A stretch of 64,000 nt of DNA from Burkholderiaceae bacterium. GTDB lineage: Bacteria > Pseudomonadota > Gammaproteobacteria > Burkholderiales > Burkholderiaceae_C. Position 1 is the first letter of the stretch. Every line of letters starts with the position of its first letter. Where the stretch lies: NCBI GenBank assembly GCA_026125795.1, contig JAHCKM010000005.1, positions 124,001-188,000 on the forward strand, in the 5' to 3' direction. A model generated the notes under the pieces. The model searched no databases and had not been told where the DNA came from. It worked only from the letters and a program-made list of their open reading frames with translations. The translations under genes were made by a program, and so were the position numbers. Of this stretch, positions 16,684 to 26,559 are shown one piece after another.

Positions 16684-16689
16684 ATCATA
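16684..16689 (-). promoter_or_regulatory. -10 box of the 5'-nucleotidase gene
   Basis: TATGAT on the minus strand ends seven bases before the ATG at 16676. There is no ribosome binding site, so the mRNA would start at or next to the start codon. Confidence 0.4.
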
Positions 16690-16740
16690 GGCCCCGCCTC
16701 TCAAGTCCCGGCCGTGGATGCCGACTGATACGACAACGCC

Positions 16741-18501
16741 ATGAACGCCTTCGTGCGCCGCCTGCTGCGCCTGGTTTGCCTGTTGTGCCTGCTGCCGGGT
16801 TGGGCCGCCGCGTGGGCTCCGCACGGCGAGCCGCTGCAGCTGCTCGACGATCGCGGCGAGGTCGACGCCTGGCCGGCGCTGACGATCCTGGCCGATCCCA
16901 CCGGCCAGTGGCAGGTGGAGGACGTGCAGGAGCGCATGAGCCAACTGCGCCCGCCGACCGGAGCCCGGGCTAACCTCGGCGTGCGCCGCGATGCGGTCTG
17001 GTTGCATCTGCCACTGGAAGTGAGCACCGGCGGACGCGGCCGCTGGTTGCTCGACATCGACTATCCATCGCTCGATCGCGTCGAGGTGTACCAGTTCACC
17101 GAAGGCCGCTTGATGAAGTTCGCGCGCGTCGGCGACGACCTGCCGTTCAGGTTGCGCACGCTGCAGGTGCGCACGCACGCGGTCGCGCTCGAGCTGCAGC
17201 CGGGCCAGCGCCACGAGCTGTGGCTGCGCGTGCAGACCACCAGCTCCATGGTGTTGCCGATCAGCCTGATGACGGCCGAGCGCTACCACCAGCGCGAAGC
17301 GAGCGTGCAGCTGATCCAGGGGGTGATCGCCGGCATCGGGCTGTGCCTGCTGATCTACAGCATCGCTCAATGGCTCAGCCTGCGTGACCGCACGTTCGCC
17401 TTCTATGCGGTCGCGATCAGCGGCACGACGGTGTTCTTCTTCTCCTACTACGGACTCGGCCCGCAGCACATCTGGACCGGCAGCGTCTGGATCACCAACA
17501 ACATCGCGCCGCTGTCGGTGCTGGTCGCGCTGGTCGGCGGGCTCTTGTTCATGGACCGCGCGCTGCTGGTGGCGCAGCACAACGCGCGTTGGTCGCTGGC
17601 GATGCGCGCCACGGCCTATGCCGCGAGTGCGGCCGCGGTTGCGTTCGCCGTCGGCCTGATCGACTACCGCATGGCGCAACTGGTCAGCACCGTGCTCGGG
17701 CCGTCGCTGATTGTGCTGGGGTTGCCGGCCGCGGTGGCGCGCCTGCGCGCCGGCGACCGCGCCGCGCTCTACGTGGTGATCGGCTGGGGCCTGTACGGCG
17801 TGGGCATCGGGGTCATGGTGTCTCTGCTGCGCGGCTACGTCGACAGCAACTGGTGGACGCAGCACGCCTTCGAACTGGGCATGCTGATCGAGATGGTGAT
17901 GTGGCAGCGCGTGTTGGCGGTACGTCAGCAGCAGCTGCGCCACGCCGCCGAGCAGGCTGATCGCGACCGTGAGGCCTTGCTGTCGCTCGCCCACACCGAC
18001 GCGCTGACCGGACTGCCGAATCGGCGCGGGCTGCACATCGAGCTGGCGGCCGCGCTGCCGCGCGCCAACGGCGAGCAGCAGCTTGCGGTATTCCTGCTCG
18101 ACCTCGACGGATTCAAGGCGGTGAACGACGCACTCGGTCACGACGCCGGCGACGAGTTGTTGAAGGAAGTGGCGGCGCGGTTGCGCGCTCCGCTGCGCCA
18201 CCGCGACGTGGTGGCGCGCCTGGGCGGCGACGAGTTCGTCGTGATGGCCACCGACCTGGCCGGCGATGACGACGCGCGCCGGTTGGGCTTCAAGCTGCTC
18301 GATGCGTTTGCCGTGCCGTTCAGCGTGCGCGGCCGTTCCTGCACGGTGGGCCTGACGGTGGGTTATGCGTTGGCGCCGCACGATGGACGTGACGCCGACA
18401 GCCTGCTGCAACGCGCCGACGCCGCGATGTACGCCGGCAAGCAGGCCGGCAAGCACACGCTGCGCCGCGGTCAGGCGTCGGTCAGCCTGGTGACGGCCTG
18501 A
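16741..18501 (+). CDS. Diguanylate cyclase with 7TMR-DISM sensor region
   Basis: A 586-residue inner-membrane signalling enzyme. An N-terminal signal segment (about 1-24) leads to a periplasmic 7TMR-DISMED2-like domain (about 40-180), seven membrane helices (about 195-395), a short coiled linker (RHAAEQADRDREALLSL) and a GGDEF domain (about 420-580). The active-site GGDEF is intact at 495-499. An intact inhibitory I-site RHRD lies at 486-489, so product feedback is expected. It makes cyclic di-GMP from GTP in response to an extracytoplasmic, probably carbohydrate-like, signal. It is transcribed alone, divergent from the nucleotidase gene. Confidence 0.92.
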   Translation: MNAFVRRLLRLVCLLCLLPGWAAAWAPHGEPLQLLDDRGEVDAWPALTILADPTGQWQVEDVQERMSQLRPPTGARANLGVRRDAVWLHLPLEVSTGGRGRWLLDIDYPSLDRVEVYQFTEGRLMKFARVGDDLPFRLRTLQVRTHAVALELQPGQRHELWLRVQTTSSMVLPISLMTAERYHQREASVQLIQGVIAGIGLCLLIYSIAQWLSLRDRTFAFYAVAISGTTVFFFSYYGLGPQHIWTGSVWITNNIAPLSVLVALVGGLLFMDRALLVAQHNARWSLAMRATAYAASAAAVAFAVGLIDYRMAQLVSTVLGPSLIVLGLPAAVARLRAGDRAALYVVIGWGLYGVGIGVMVSLLRGYVDSNWWTQHAFELGMLIEMVMWQRVLAVRQQQLRHAAEQADRDREALLSLAHTDALTGLPNRRGLHIELAAALPRANGEQQLAVFLLDLDGFKAVNDALGHDAGDELLKEVAARLRAPLRHRDVVARLGGDEFVVMATDLAGDDDARRLGFKLLDAFAVPFSVRGRSCTVGLTVGYALAPHDGRDADSLLQRADAAMYAGKQAGKHTLRRGQASVSLVTA

Positions 18502-18563
18502 GGGGGTACCCGGCGGCGCCGGTACGCACTACCACCGGCGAGCGGCAAGCCGCGAACCGCCGG

Positions 18564-19562
18564 CTACTGCACGAAGCCGATCGGCGCGCGTTTGTTCGAC
18601 GGCGTGGGCAGATCGCGCAGCTCGATCGCGCTGCGGCCATCCAGGCGTGCATTGCCGAAAGCGGTCATCCAGGCGCGGCGCATCTCGCGTGGTGCCAGGC
18701 CCGACATCTGGTCGAGCACCGGCTCGGCCGGCTCCGGCTCGAAGCGTGCGCCCCAATCGTGGCTGTCGCGGATGCGCTGGTACAGCCGCAGTGCGATGCC
18801 GCGCGCCGCGTCGCGGTCGGGCGCCTCGACCTCGTAGACGTTCATGCGGTTGAGGATCGGCTCCGGAATCGAGCGCTCGTCATTCGCGGTGGCGATCCAG
18901 ATCACCTGGCTGGCGTCGATCGCCACCTCGGCGAACTCGTCGGTGAAGCTGCAGGCAGTGTCGATCTCGAGCAGGCTGTACAACGAACCGAGCGGGTCGT
19001 AGGCGTGCTCGGCGCTCGCCTTGTCGATCTCGTCGACCACCATCACCGGGTTGGCGTACTGGCCGTCGACCAGCGTCTCGAACACCTTGCCCGGCCGCGC
19101 GCCCTTCCATTGCGACGACGCGCCGGACAGCACCCAGCCGGCCGTGAGCGAGCTCATCGACACGAAGCCCATGCCGGTGCCCAGCAGCATCGACAGCTGG
19201 CGCGCGAAGTGCGTCTTGCCGACGCCTGGCGGGCCGAGCAGCAGCGTGGGCGTGAACTCCAGCGCGTCGCGGCTGTCCTGGCACAACGCCAACTGGCGCT
19301 TCACGTCGTCGAGCACGTCGGCGAAATTGGGCATCTCGTCGTACAGGTGCTCCATCACGGGCAGCCCGGCGGGTTTGACCTGGAACCGCTCGGGACCTTT
19401 CTCGAGCATGCGCTCGTAGGTGGCGCGCAGGGTTTCGTGCTCCTTGGCGGGCAGCTTGGTCAGGCGGCGCTCGACCTCGTCGCATCGGTACACCGCGCGC
19501 ATCTTGGCGATCGGGATGTTCCCGCCGCCACGCACCGGTACCAGATCGTGGGAGCCCTTCAT
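18564..19562 (-). CDS. Orphan Lon-like AAA+ ATPase without protease domain
   Basis: A 332-residue AAA+ protein. Walker A is GPPGVGKTHF, Walker B is VMVVDEIDKAS and the sensor 1/arginine-finger region is VIWIATANDERSIPEPILNR. The module resembles the ATPase domain of Lon, but neither the Lon N-terminal substrate domain nor the Ser-Lys protease domain is present, and the protein ends soon after the small AAA subdomain. It may be a stand-alone remodelling ATPase or work with a partner encoded elsewhere. The frame is open to 19652; I chose the ATG at 19562. It converges on the cyclase gene and has no obvious operon partner. Confidence 0.82.
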   Translation of the reverse strand: MKGSHDLVPVRGGGNIPIAKMRAVYRCDEVERRLTKLPAKEHETLRATYERMLEKGPERFQVKPAGLPVMEHLYDEMPNFADVLDDVKRQLALCQDSRDALEFTPTLLLGPPGVGKTHFARQLSMLLGTGMGFVSMSSLTAGWVLSGASSQWKGARPGKVFETLVDGQYANPVMVVDEIDKASAEHAYDPLGSLYSLLEIDTACSFTDEFAEVAIDASQVIWIATANDERSIPEPILNRMNVYEVEAPDRDAARGIALRLYQRIRDSHDWGARFEPEPAEPVLDQMSGLAPREMRRAWMTAFGNARLDGRSAIELRDLPTPSNKRAPIGFVQ

Positions 19563-19810
19563 ACCAAGACCTCCGAAGTCGCCTTGACGCGATTCATTGA
19601 AGCAAACGCCGCGCCCGGCGTCACTTGGAATAACGCCTGACAAGTCACGCAATAACGCGCCGGGACGGCGCCTTGCAGCGTGGGTTGCAGCAAAAGTGCC
19701 CCGGGTTTTCCCCAGGAATGGGGGTATCGGGGGTTGGCTTCGGCCGGCGCCTTCGCGCCTTCACTTCGCGGCGCGAAGTGCGCCTTCGCCGAAACGGCCG
19801 GTGGCCTTTT
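19563..19810. other. Intergenic gap with short GC-rich palindromes
   Basis: Between the AAA ATPase start and the gspF stop. CACTTCGCGGCGCGAAGTG is an evident inverted repeat near 19761-19779, within a run of nested GCGCCTTCG/CGAAGG motifs. I see no gene or clear promoter. Confidence 0.4.
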
Positions 19811-21025
19811 TCAGCGCACCCAGGTGTTGAGCTGGATGATCGGCAGCAGCACCGCCAGCACGATCAGCATCACCACGCCGCCCATCGCGACGATCAGCAG
19901 CGGCTCGAGGATCGTGGCCAGGGCCATCGCGCGGCGCTGCACCTCGCCGCTGAGTTGGGCCGCGGCGCGCGCCAGCATCGTGGGCAACTCGCCGGTCTGC
20001 TCGCCCAGGCGCGCGAACATCGCGAGCAGGCCAGGAAACCGTCTTCGACCGGCGAGCGCCGAGGCCAGCGGCGCGCCTTCACGCACCTGCGCCAGCGCGT
20101 CGACCGCATCGGCGCGCAGCGCACGGTTGCCCAGCGTCTCGGCCGCGGCCTGCAAGGCCTTGAGGATGGGCACGCCGGCGCCGGCCAGCATGGCCAACGT
20201 GCCGGCGAAACGCGCCGCGTTGTAGCCGCGCGCAAGCCTGCCGACCAGTGGCAGGCCGAGTACCATCGCATCGAAGCGTTCGCGGAACGCCTCGTTGCGC
20301 AGCGAGACCATCAACATGGCGGTCCCGCCGGCGGTCGCCAGCAGCACCAGCCACCCCCAGTTGCGCACGAACGAGCTGATGCCGAGCATCGCCACGGTGA
20401 GCCAAGGCAACGCGCGCTTGCTGTTGGCGAACACGCTGGCGACCTGCGGCACCACGTAGGTGACCAGGAACACCACGATCACCACCGCGATCAGCGAGAC
20501 GATCGCCGGATAGAGCGCGGCGCCGAGCAGCTTGCCGCGCAGCGCCTGCCGCTCCTCCAGGTCGTCGGCAAGTTTTTCCAGCACGGTGCCCAGTGCACCA
20601 CTTTGTTCACCGGCGGCGACGACAGCGCGGTACACGTCGTCGAATTCGCGCGGCGCACTGGCCAACGCGCGGGCGAAGCTCGAGCCGGCGTTGACCTCTG
20701 CGCGCAAGTGCGCCACCAGGTCGCGATGGCGCGGATCCTCGGCCTCTTCGGACAGCGCCGTCAGCGCGCGCTCCAGCGGCAGACCGGCCGCCACCAGACC
20801 GGCGAGTTGGCGCGTCCACACTGCGAGCGAGGTGGACGTGAACGTGCGCCGCGTGAAGCGCACGCGGCTGGTCGAGGCGAGCGCGGTCGCGACGGCATCG
20901 ACGCCGAGCGGCACCAGGCCCTGGCTGCGCAGCTGCGAACGCACCGCCTTGGCGTTGTCGCCCTCGAGCAAGCCGGTGCGCGGCTTGCCTTGCGCGTCGA
21001 TGGCTTCGAAGCGGTAGGCCGGCAT
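19811..21025 (-). CDS. gspF: Type II secretion inner-membrane protein GspF
   Basis: A 404-residue polytopic protein with two repeated T2SSF domains and three membrane helices (about 170-190, 222-242 and 375-397). The start MPAYRFEAIDAQGKPRTGLLEG and the paired motifs FARALASAPREFDDVY and PTMLARAAAQLSGEV are characteristic. GspF anchors the ATPase GspE to the assembly platform. It is the last gene of the minus-strand gsp operon, 103 bases after gspE. Confidence 0.95.
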   Translation of the reverse strand: MPAYRFEAIDAQGKPRTGLLEGDNAKAVRSQLRSQGLVPLGVDAVATALASTSRVRFTRRTFTSTSLAVWTRQLAGLVAAGLPLERALTALSEEAEDPRHRDLVAHLRAEVNAGSSFARALASAPREFDDVYRAVVAAGEQSGALGTVLEKLADDLEERQALRGKLLGAALYPAIVSLIAVVIVVFLVTYVVPQVASVFANSKRALPWLTVAMLGISSFVRNWGWLVLLATAGGTAMLMVSLRNEAFRERFDAMVLGLPLVGRLARGYNAARFAGTLAMLAGAGVPILKALQAAAETLGNRALRADAVDALAQVREGAPLASALAGRRRFPGLLAMFARLGEQTGELPTMLARAAAQLSGEVQRRAMALATILEPLLIVAMGGVVMLIVLAVLLPIIQLNTWVR

Positions 21026-21084
21026 GTCAACTGCAACGCTCGCGGGTCCGGCGTGCGGCCGCCCGAAGCCGGACCAGCCGCCGC

Positions 21085-21121
21085 GGGGGGCAGCGACAGA
21101 GCGAAGCGACGAGCGTGGGGG
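21085..21121. repeat. GC-rich spacer motif between gspE and gspF
   Basis: On the complement this reads as a CCCCC block, an ACGCTCGTCGCTTCGCTC core and a GCTGCCCC block. Related, degenerate copies occur in other spacers at 499-530, 25850-25878 (same orientation as here) and 62090-62117. It does not code and may be a dispersed genomic repeat. Confidence 0.45.
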
Positions 21122-21128
21122 TCAACAT

Positions 21129-22547
21129 TTACTCGCGGGTGACGCGCAGCACTTCTTCCAGCGACGTGATGCCCTCGTCGACCAGCCGCTGGCCGTCCTC
21201 GCGCATTGGCCGCATGCCGGTGGATTCGGCGGCGACGAAGATCTGGCTTTCCGCCGAGCGGCTGTGGATCAGCGCGCGCAGCTTGTCGTCGACGCTCATC
21301 AGCTCGTAGACGCCCGTGCGGCCCTTGTAGCCGGTGTTGCCGCACTGGTCGCAACCCACCGGATGCCAGCGGCCGCTGGCGTCGCGTCGGCGGCAGTGGA
21401 CGCAGAGCTTGCGCACCAGACGCTGCGCCAGCACGCCGAGCAGCGAGCTCGACAGCAGGTACGGCTCGACACCCATGTCGATCAGCCGGGTCACGCTCGA
21501 CGGCGCGTCGTTGGTGTGCACGGTGGCCAGCACCAGGTGGCCGGTGAGCGACGCCTGGATCGCGATCTGCGCGGTCTCCACGTCGCGGATCTCGCCGATC
21601 ATGATCACGTCGGGGTCCTGGCGCAGGAATGCGCGCAGCGCCTTGGCGAACGTGAGGTCGATCTTCGGGTTGACCTGCGTCTGGCCGATGCCGGGCAGCT
21701 CGTATTCGACCGGGTCTTCCACCGTCAGGATGTTGGTGGTCGAGGTGGGCAGCCGCGCCAGCGACGCGTACAGCGTGGTGGTCTTGCCCGAGCCGGTGGG
21801 CCCGGTCACCAGCACGATCCCGTGCGGCTGCTCGATCAGGTTGACGAAGCGCTCCATCACCTCCTGGCTCATGCCGAGGCCTTCGAGCGAGAACTTGGTG
21901 TCGGTCTTGTCGAGCAGACGCAGCACCGCGCGTTCGCCGTGCGCCGCCGGCACGGTGGACACGCGCACGTCGACCGCGCGGCCGCCGATGCGCAGCGAGA
22001 TGCGGCCGTCCTGCGGCAGGCGTTTCTCGGCGATGTCGAGCTCGGCCATGATCTTCAGGCGTGAGATCAGGGCGGCGTGCAGCGCCTTGTTGGGCTGCAC
22101 CACCTCGCGCAGCGTGCCGTCGACGCGAAAGCGCACCGATGAGCTGCGCTCGTAGGGCTCGATGTGGATGTCGCTCGCACCATCCTTGGCGGCCTGCGTC
22201 AGCAGCGCGTTGAGCATGCGGATGATCGGCGCGTCGTCGGCGGCCTCGAGCAGATCCTCGACCGCCGGCAGGTCCTGCATCAGCCGGCTCAGATCGACCG
22301 CGCTCTCGACCTCGCCCACCACGGCCGCGGCGCTGCCTTCGCCGCCGGCATAAGCGGCCGCGATGCGCTGGCTCAGCGTGCTGGCGGCCTCGCGCTCGAA
22401 GCTGGTGACGTCGAACAGGCGCACCACCTCCGACATCGCGCCGGCGCTGGACTGATCGGCCGCCCACAGCACGCGTTGCGTGCCGTCGTCTTCGAGCAGC
22501 AGCGTGTTGGCTTTGGCAAACGCGTAGGGCAGGGGATGGCGGGCCAT
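21129..22547 (-). CDS. gspE: Type II secretion ATPase GspE
   Basis: A 472-residue secretion ATPase. Walker A is [12 protein letters not shown], the Asp box/Walker B region includes [20 protein letters not shown]'s core [12 protein letters not shown], and a zinc-binding CVHC/CDQC pair lies near the C-terminus. The N-terminal domain that docks to GspL is short but present. It powers pseudopilus assembly. It begins 12 bases after gspD ends. The shortened N-terminus compared with about 500-residue relatives seems genuine, as the upstream frame closes. Confidence 0.95.
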   Translation of the reverse strand: MARHPLPYAFAKANTLLLEDDGTQRVLWAADQSSAGAMSEVVRLFDVTSFEREAASTLSQRIAAAYAGGEGSAAAVVGEVESAVDLSRLMQDLPAVEDLLEAADDAPIIRMLNALLTQAAKDGASDIHIEPYERSSSVRFRVDGTLREVVQPNKALHAALISRLKIMAELDIAEKRLPQDGRISLRIGGRAVDVRVSTVPAAHGERAVLRLLDKTDTKFSLEGLGMSQEVMERFVNLIEQPHGIVLVTGPTGSGKTTTLYASLARLPTSTTNILTVEDPVEYELPGIGQTQVNPKIDLTFAKALRAFLRQDPDVIMIGEIRDVETAQIAIQASLTGHLVLATVHTNDAPSSVTRLIDMGVEPYLLSSSLLGVLAQRLVRKLCVHCRRRDASGRWHPVGCDQCGNTGYKGRTGVYELMSVDDKLRALIHSRSAESQIFVAAESTGMRPMREDGQRLVDEGITSLEEVLRVTRE

Positions 22548-22559
22548 GAGAGCGCTGCG

Positions 22560-24905
22560 CTACGGCTGGTTGCGGGGGCCTGGACCGGAGGCCGGCGGCG
22601 CCGGCAGCGGCGGCGGGTCAAGCGGTGCCGAGGCTGCCGCGGGCGCGCGTTCCGGGATGATCGGGGCCTCGTTGATCGGCAGCAGCATGTTCTGCGCCGG
22701 CTGCGTGTCCTTCTGGCGTGCGCGGATGATGTCGTAGCGGTCGATCGACAGCTTGGACGCGGTGTCCGCGTCGCGCAGCACCACGGGACGCAGGAACACC
22801 ATCAGATTGGTGCGCTTGCGCGTGCGGCTCTCGCTGCGGAACAGACCACCCAGCACGGGGATGTCGCCGAGCAGCGGCACCTTGGACTTCTGATCGGTGA
22901 AGCGGTCCTCGATCAGGCCGCCGAGCACCAGGATGGATCCGTCGTCGACCACCACGGTCGATTCGATCGAGCGCTTGTCGGTCGACGGACCGGCGTTGGA
23001 CGTGCCCGGGGCCACCTGCTGGCTGATGCTGGAGGACTCCTGGAAGATCACCATGCGCACCGTACCGCCTTCGCCCACCTGCGGCTTGATGCGCAGCGTG
23101 ATGCCGACGTCTTTGCGCTCGATCGTCTGGAACGGGCTGGTGGTGGCGGTGCCGGTGTTGGTGAACTGGCCGGTGATGAACGGTACGTTGCTGCCGACGA
23201 TGATCTTGGCCTCTTCGTTGTCCAGCGTGATCAGGTTTGGCGTCGAGACGATGTTGGTATTGGTCTGGGTCTGCAGGAAGCGCGCGATCGCCGCCAGCGC
23301 ATAGGTACCACCGTAGTTCTTGAGCAGGCCGATGTTCAGGCCCTCGCCGGGCAGTGAGCCGCTGGTGCTGTTGCCGGTGACAGTCTGCGTCAACGAGATG
23401 ATGCTGGGCCCGGCAGTGTTGGTGTTCGTGCCGGCGAACAGGCCCCACTTGTCGCCCTGGCTGCCGATCAGGCCTTGCCACTGAAAGCCGAGGTCGGCCG
23501 CGTTGTCGCCGATCACCTCGACGATCAGGCTCTCGATGTAGATCTGCGCGCGACGCGTATCGAGCTGCTCGATCATCGTGCGCACCTGGCGGTACAGCGG
23601 CTCGGGCGCGGTGATGATCAGCGAATTGGAGGCCGGGTCGGCCTGGATGAAGCCGCCGGTGGATGGCTGCGCCGACGCGGCCAGCGGCGCCGTGGCCGCG
23701 GTGGAGCCCGTGCCGGCGATGCCGGTGGCCTGCGGCTGCTGGGGTTGCTGCTGTTGCGGCGTGAACTGCGAGCCGATGCCGCCGCTGGTGCCGCCCGCGC
23801 CGCCGGTGCCGGAGGGAAAGGCGGCGCGCAGCACGGTGGCCAACTTGGTGGCGTCGGCGTTCTTCAGGTGCACGACCCACACGTTGCCGCTGGCGCTGCC
23901 GGCGCCTTGCAGCGGCACGTCAAGGCGCTGCACCAGCGCGCGCAGCGTGGCCATGCGCACCGGATTGGCGGCGCGCAGGATCAGCGCGTTGGCGCGCGGA
24001 TCGACCAGCACGGTGAACGCGCCGCCGGCACCGGGCGCGCCCGGCACCGGGGCACCGGCCACCGCACCATCGCCCAGGCGCTGGATGATCGCGGCCAGAT
24101 CGCTCGCCACGCCGTGCCGGATCGGGATTACCTCGACATCGGTGGCTGACGGTGTGTCGAGGGTGGCGATGATGCGTGCGATGCGCTGCAGGTTGTCCGC
24201 GTAGTCGGTGATGACCAGCGTGTTGTTGCCCGGGTTGGCGTTGATCGTGTTGTTCGGGCTGATCAGCGGCCGCAACACCGCCACCAGGTTGTTGGGGTTC
24301 TCGTGGTTGAGCTTGAAGATCTGCGTCAGCACCTGGTCGCCGCGCACGCCGGGCGTGCCGACCGACACGGTGCCGGTCTGCAGCTTGGCGTCGGCTTCGG
24401 GCACCACCTTGAGCAATCCGGCCGCGTCGACCAGCGTGTAGCCCAGACCTCTGAGCGCGGCGAGGTAGTTGAGGTAGGCCTCGCGCACCGTCATCGGCTG
24501 CTCGCTGTAGACGGTGATCGTGCCCTTAACGCGGGGGTCGACGATGATCTGCCGGTCGATCATCACCGCCATCGCGCGCGTCACGGCCTCGATGTCGGCG
24601 TTGACGAAATTGACGGTCACCTGAGCGCCCGAGCGCAACGCGGCGGTTTGGCGGGCTGCACCGGTCCGCGGGCGTTGGGTGGGTGCCTGGGCGGCGGGCG
24701 CCTCGGGGGCGGCCGGCAGCGCCTGTGTGTCGGGCGATGGCTGCGGCGGCACCGGCTGCGGCTGCGCGCCCGGCGCGGGTGGGCTGGGCTGCTGCGCAGT
24801 GGCCAGTGCCGCGGCCAGCATGAGCGTCGCGCCCAAGGCCCTGGCCGAACGGGCTGATGCCGGCCGGCGAGGGGTCGCGCGATGTCCGCGTGGTTCCATG
24901 GTCAT
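22560..24905 (-). CDS. gspD: Type II secretion secretin GspD
   Basis: A 781-residue outer-membrane channel subunit. A signal region (LMLAAALATAQ) is followed by a Pro/Gln/Ala-rich linker, periplasmic N0-N3 domains (starting VTVNFVNADIEAVTRAMA) and the secretin domain with VPLLGDIPVLGGLFRS. The N3 domain carries a Gly/Gln-rich insert (SQFTPQQQQPQQPQATG), probably a flexible loop. The ATG at 24905 overlaps the gspN stop by four bases; the frame is open much further upstream but that reads through gspN. There is no lipobox, so a separate pilotin or self-targeting is likely. Confidence 0.95.
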   Translation of the reverse strand: MTMEPRGHRATPRRPASARSARALGATLMLAAALATAQQPSPPAPGAQPQPVPPQPSPDTQALPAAPEAPAAQAPTQRPRTGAARQTAALRSGAQVTVNFVNADIEAVTRAMAVMIDRQIIVDPRVKGTITVYSEQPMTVREAYLNYLAALRGLGYTLVDAAGLLKVVPEADAKLQTGTVSVGTPGVRGDQVLTQIFKLNHENPNNLVAVLRPLISPNNTINANPGNNTLVITDYADNLQRIARIIATLDTPSATDVEVIPIRHGVASDLAAIIQRLGDGAVAGAPVPGAPGAGGAFTVLVDPRANALILRAANPVRMATLRALVQRLDVPLQGAGSASGNVWVVHLKNADATKLATVLRAAFPSGTGGAGGTSGGIGSQFTPQQQQPQQPQATGIAGTGSTAATAPLAASAQPSTGGFIQADPASNSLIITAPEPLYRQVRTMIEQLDTRRAQIYIESLIVEVIGDNAADLGFQWQGLIGSQGDKWGLFAGTNTNTAGPSIISLTQTVTGNSTSGSLPGEGLNIGLLKNYGGTYALAAIARFLQTQTNTNIVSTPNLITLDNEEAKIIVGSNVPFITGQFTNTGTATTSPFQTIERKDVGITLRIKPQVGEGGTVRMVIFQESSSISQQVAPGTSNAGPSTDKRSIESTVVVDDGSILVLGGLIEDRFTDQKSKVPLLGDIPVLGGLFRSESRTRKRTNLMVFLRPVVLRDADTASKLSIDRYDIIRARQKDTQPAQNMLLPINEAPIIPERAPAAASAPLDPPPLPAPPASGPGPRNQP

Positions 24906-25807
24906 CCGATCGAAATGACCGACGTCGCACCTTGGCGCCGGCCGATGATGTTGAGCAGGTTGTTCAGCGCCGCCTCCTGGCCTTCGGCCGCGCTGGCCTC
25001 GCCGCGAAAGCGCGCGCGCGCGCCCGCCCATTGTCCGCTGCCCTTCAGGCGCAGCGCGCCTTCGAGCGTCTCGAGGTTCATCGTGGCGGTTTCGCCGGTG
25101 CCGGCGCCGCCGCGCACGCTGAAGCGGTAGCTGCCCAGCGTGTCGAGCGTCGACAGTCGCGACGAGACGCCCAGCAGGTCGAAGTCGACGCCACCGACGA
25201 CGCGCCAGCGCCCCTGCACCGCCTCCAGCGTCATACCGTTGCTGGTGATGCGCAGCACGCCGCCGAGCTGCATGGTGTTGAACGGCGTGCCCAGGCCGGC
25301 CAGCCAGGCGGCCGGCCATTGGCCGAGCGCTTGCGGCTGTGCCGGCAGGATGATCTGATAGCGGTTCAGCCCGAGCCGCACCTGCACGAGCAGCTCCCGG
25401 TCGAGGCAGCAGGCCTGGTTGACGCGCAATTCCATGCCATTGAAGCGCGGGCGGAGCTGCCAACGCAGGCGGCCGGGCAGTGCCGACGCATCCCGGCTGC
25501 CCAAGCCGCCCGTCAGCACCACCTGCGCACTGCCGTTCCAGATGGTGCCTTGCGCATCGGCCAGCAGCAGGCGCTGTTCGCTGGCGCGCGACACGGCATG
25601 AGCCAGCCAGCTGGCGGGTGCGAACAACACCAGGCCGATCAACACGCCGACCACCGCGCCCCAGATGGCCCAACGCGTCGACGCGTGGCGGGCGCGCTGC
25701 CAAGCCAGCTCGGCGAGCGTGGAGTTCTGGAACGCGCTCGGGTTGAGCTGCGACAACCGACCGTCGCGCGATCGGCGGCTCAACCAGGAGGGCCAGCGCA
25801 ACTCCAT
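24902..25807 (-). CDS. gspN: Type II secretion protein GspN
   Basis: A protein of about 301 residues with one N-terminal membrane helix (about 50-70, WGAVVGVLIGLVLFAPASWL) and a periplasmic domain matching GspN, for example GTIWNGSAQVVLTGGL and LLNIIGRRQG at the end. GspN is an accessory inner-membrane component found in some T2SS clusters. The ATG at 25807 is preferred over the adjacent TTG. It is coupled to gspD by an ATGA overlap. Confidence 0.88.
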   Translation of the reverse strand: MELRWPSWLSRRSRDGRLSQLNPSAFQNSTLAELAWQRARHASTRWAIWGAVVGVLIGLVLFAPASWLAHAVSRASEQRLLLADAQGTIWNGSAQVVLTGGLGSRDASALPGRLRWQLRPRFNGMELRVNQACCLDRELLVQVRLGLNRYQIILPAQPQALGQWPAAWLAGLGTPFNTMQLGGVLRITSNGMTLEAVQGRWRVVGGVDFDLLGVSSRLSTLDTLGSYRFSVRGGAGTGETATMNLETLEGALRLKGSGQWAGARARFRGEASAAEGQEAALNNLLNIIGRRQGATSVISIG

Positions 25808-25849
25808 CAACGTCCCCCCGGCCGCCTGAAGGGCGCTCGTGTCCCCAAC

Positions 25850-25878
25850 GGGGGCAACAAACGGAGTGAGCGTGACGG
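25850..25878. repeat. GC-rich spacer motif between gspM and gspN
   Basis: A degenerate copy of the GGGGGCA...GAGTGAGCGTGACGG spacer motif also seen between gspE and gspF. Non-coding. Confidence 0.35.
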
Positions 25879-25883
25879 TCCCA

Positions 25884-26390
25884 TCAGCTTCCGCCCAGGC
25901 TCAGGACCAGCGTGCCGGTGAAACCGCCCGGTGCACGCGTGAGGTTCGCCTCGATCGGTCGCGCCCGCGCGGCGCTGCGCGCCTCGACCAGCAGCGCGCG
26001 CACTTGTTCCGGGCTGGCGTTTTGCAGCGTCAGCAACGCGCGATCGTTCTGCAGGCTCAACCGCGCCTTGTCGCCGAGGCGTTCAGCGGCCGCCTTGATG
26101 GCCAGGCCCGCCTGGGCCACCGGTACCGGCGTGGCGTTGCGCAGGTCGCGCACCTCGGCGGCCATCGTGCGCATCTGCAGCAGCTGGGTGTCGAGCACTT
26201 CGAGCTGCGATGGCGCGCTGCGCAGCACGGCCAGAGCCGGCGCGATGAACAGCACCCAGACCAGGAAGGCGCCGACGACGAGGGCCATCACGACCAGGGC
26301 CATGCGGTCGCGCGCCGGGCGGGCACGCCAGGCTGCCCCGACGCGTTCGCGCAGCGGCTGCAGGCGGGCTTGCCAGCTTTCGCTCATCAT
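25884..26390 (-). CDS. gspM: Type II secretion protein GspM
   Basis: A 168-residue bitopic protein with one membrane helix (about 33-53, MALVVMALVVGAFLVWVLF) and a periplasmic ferredoxin-like domain. It partners GspL in the assembly platform. Two adjacent Met codons (26390, 26387) leave a trivial start ambiguity. It lies 169 bases downstream of gspL, an unusually wide gap for this pair. Confidence 0.9.
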   Translation of the reverse strand: MMSESWQARLQPLRERVGAAWRARPARDRMALVVMALVVGAFLVWVLFIAPALAVLRSAPSQLEVLDTQLLQMRTMAAEVRDLRNATPVPVAQAGLAIKAAAERLGDKARLSLQNDRALLTLQNASPEQVRALLVEARSAARARPIEANLTRAPGGFTGTLVLSLGGS

Positions 26391-26559
26391 GCCCCCATGG
26401 CGCCACGCGCCTTCCCCCAGGGCTCCACAGGAGCCCCTTGGTGGCTCCAGGGGAGCGAGCGCCTGCGCAACGGCCGTGCAGCGCTCACTGGTGCACCCTT
26501 GGCGCTGAGCGCCTGTCCCTCCCAGAGGGAATGAGCCCCGTCGGGCTGCCGGGCAGGGC
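26391..26559. other. gspL-gspM spacer with nested palindromes
   Basis: This 169-base spacer contains GGGCTCC/GGAGCCC and related inverted pairs near 26421-26455 and direct GCGCTCA/GCGCTGA repeats. No gene is seen. It resembles the other palindrome-rich spacers of the operon. Confidence 0.4.

Noticed and set aside
22560-25703. 1047-residue GspD reading
   Set aside because: The extra N-terminal part reads through gspN in the wrong frame; the secretin signal region begins at 24905.
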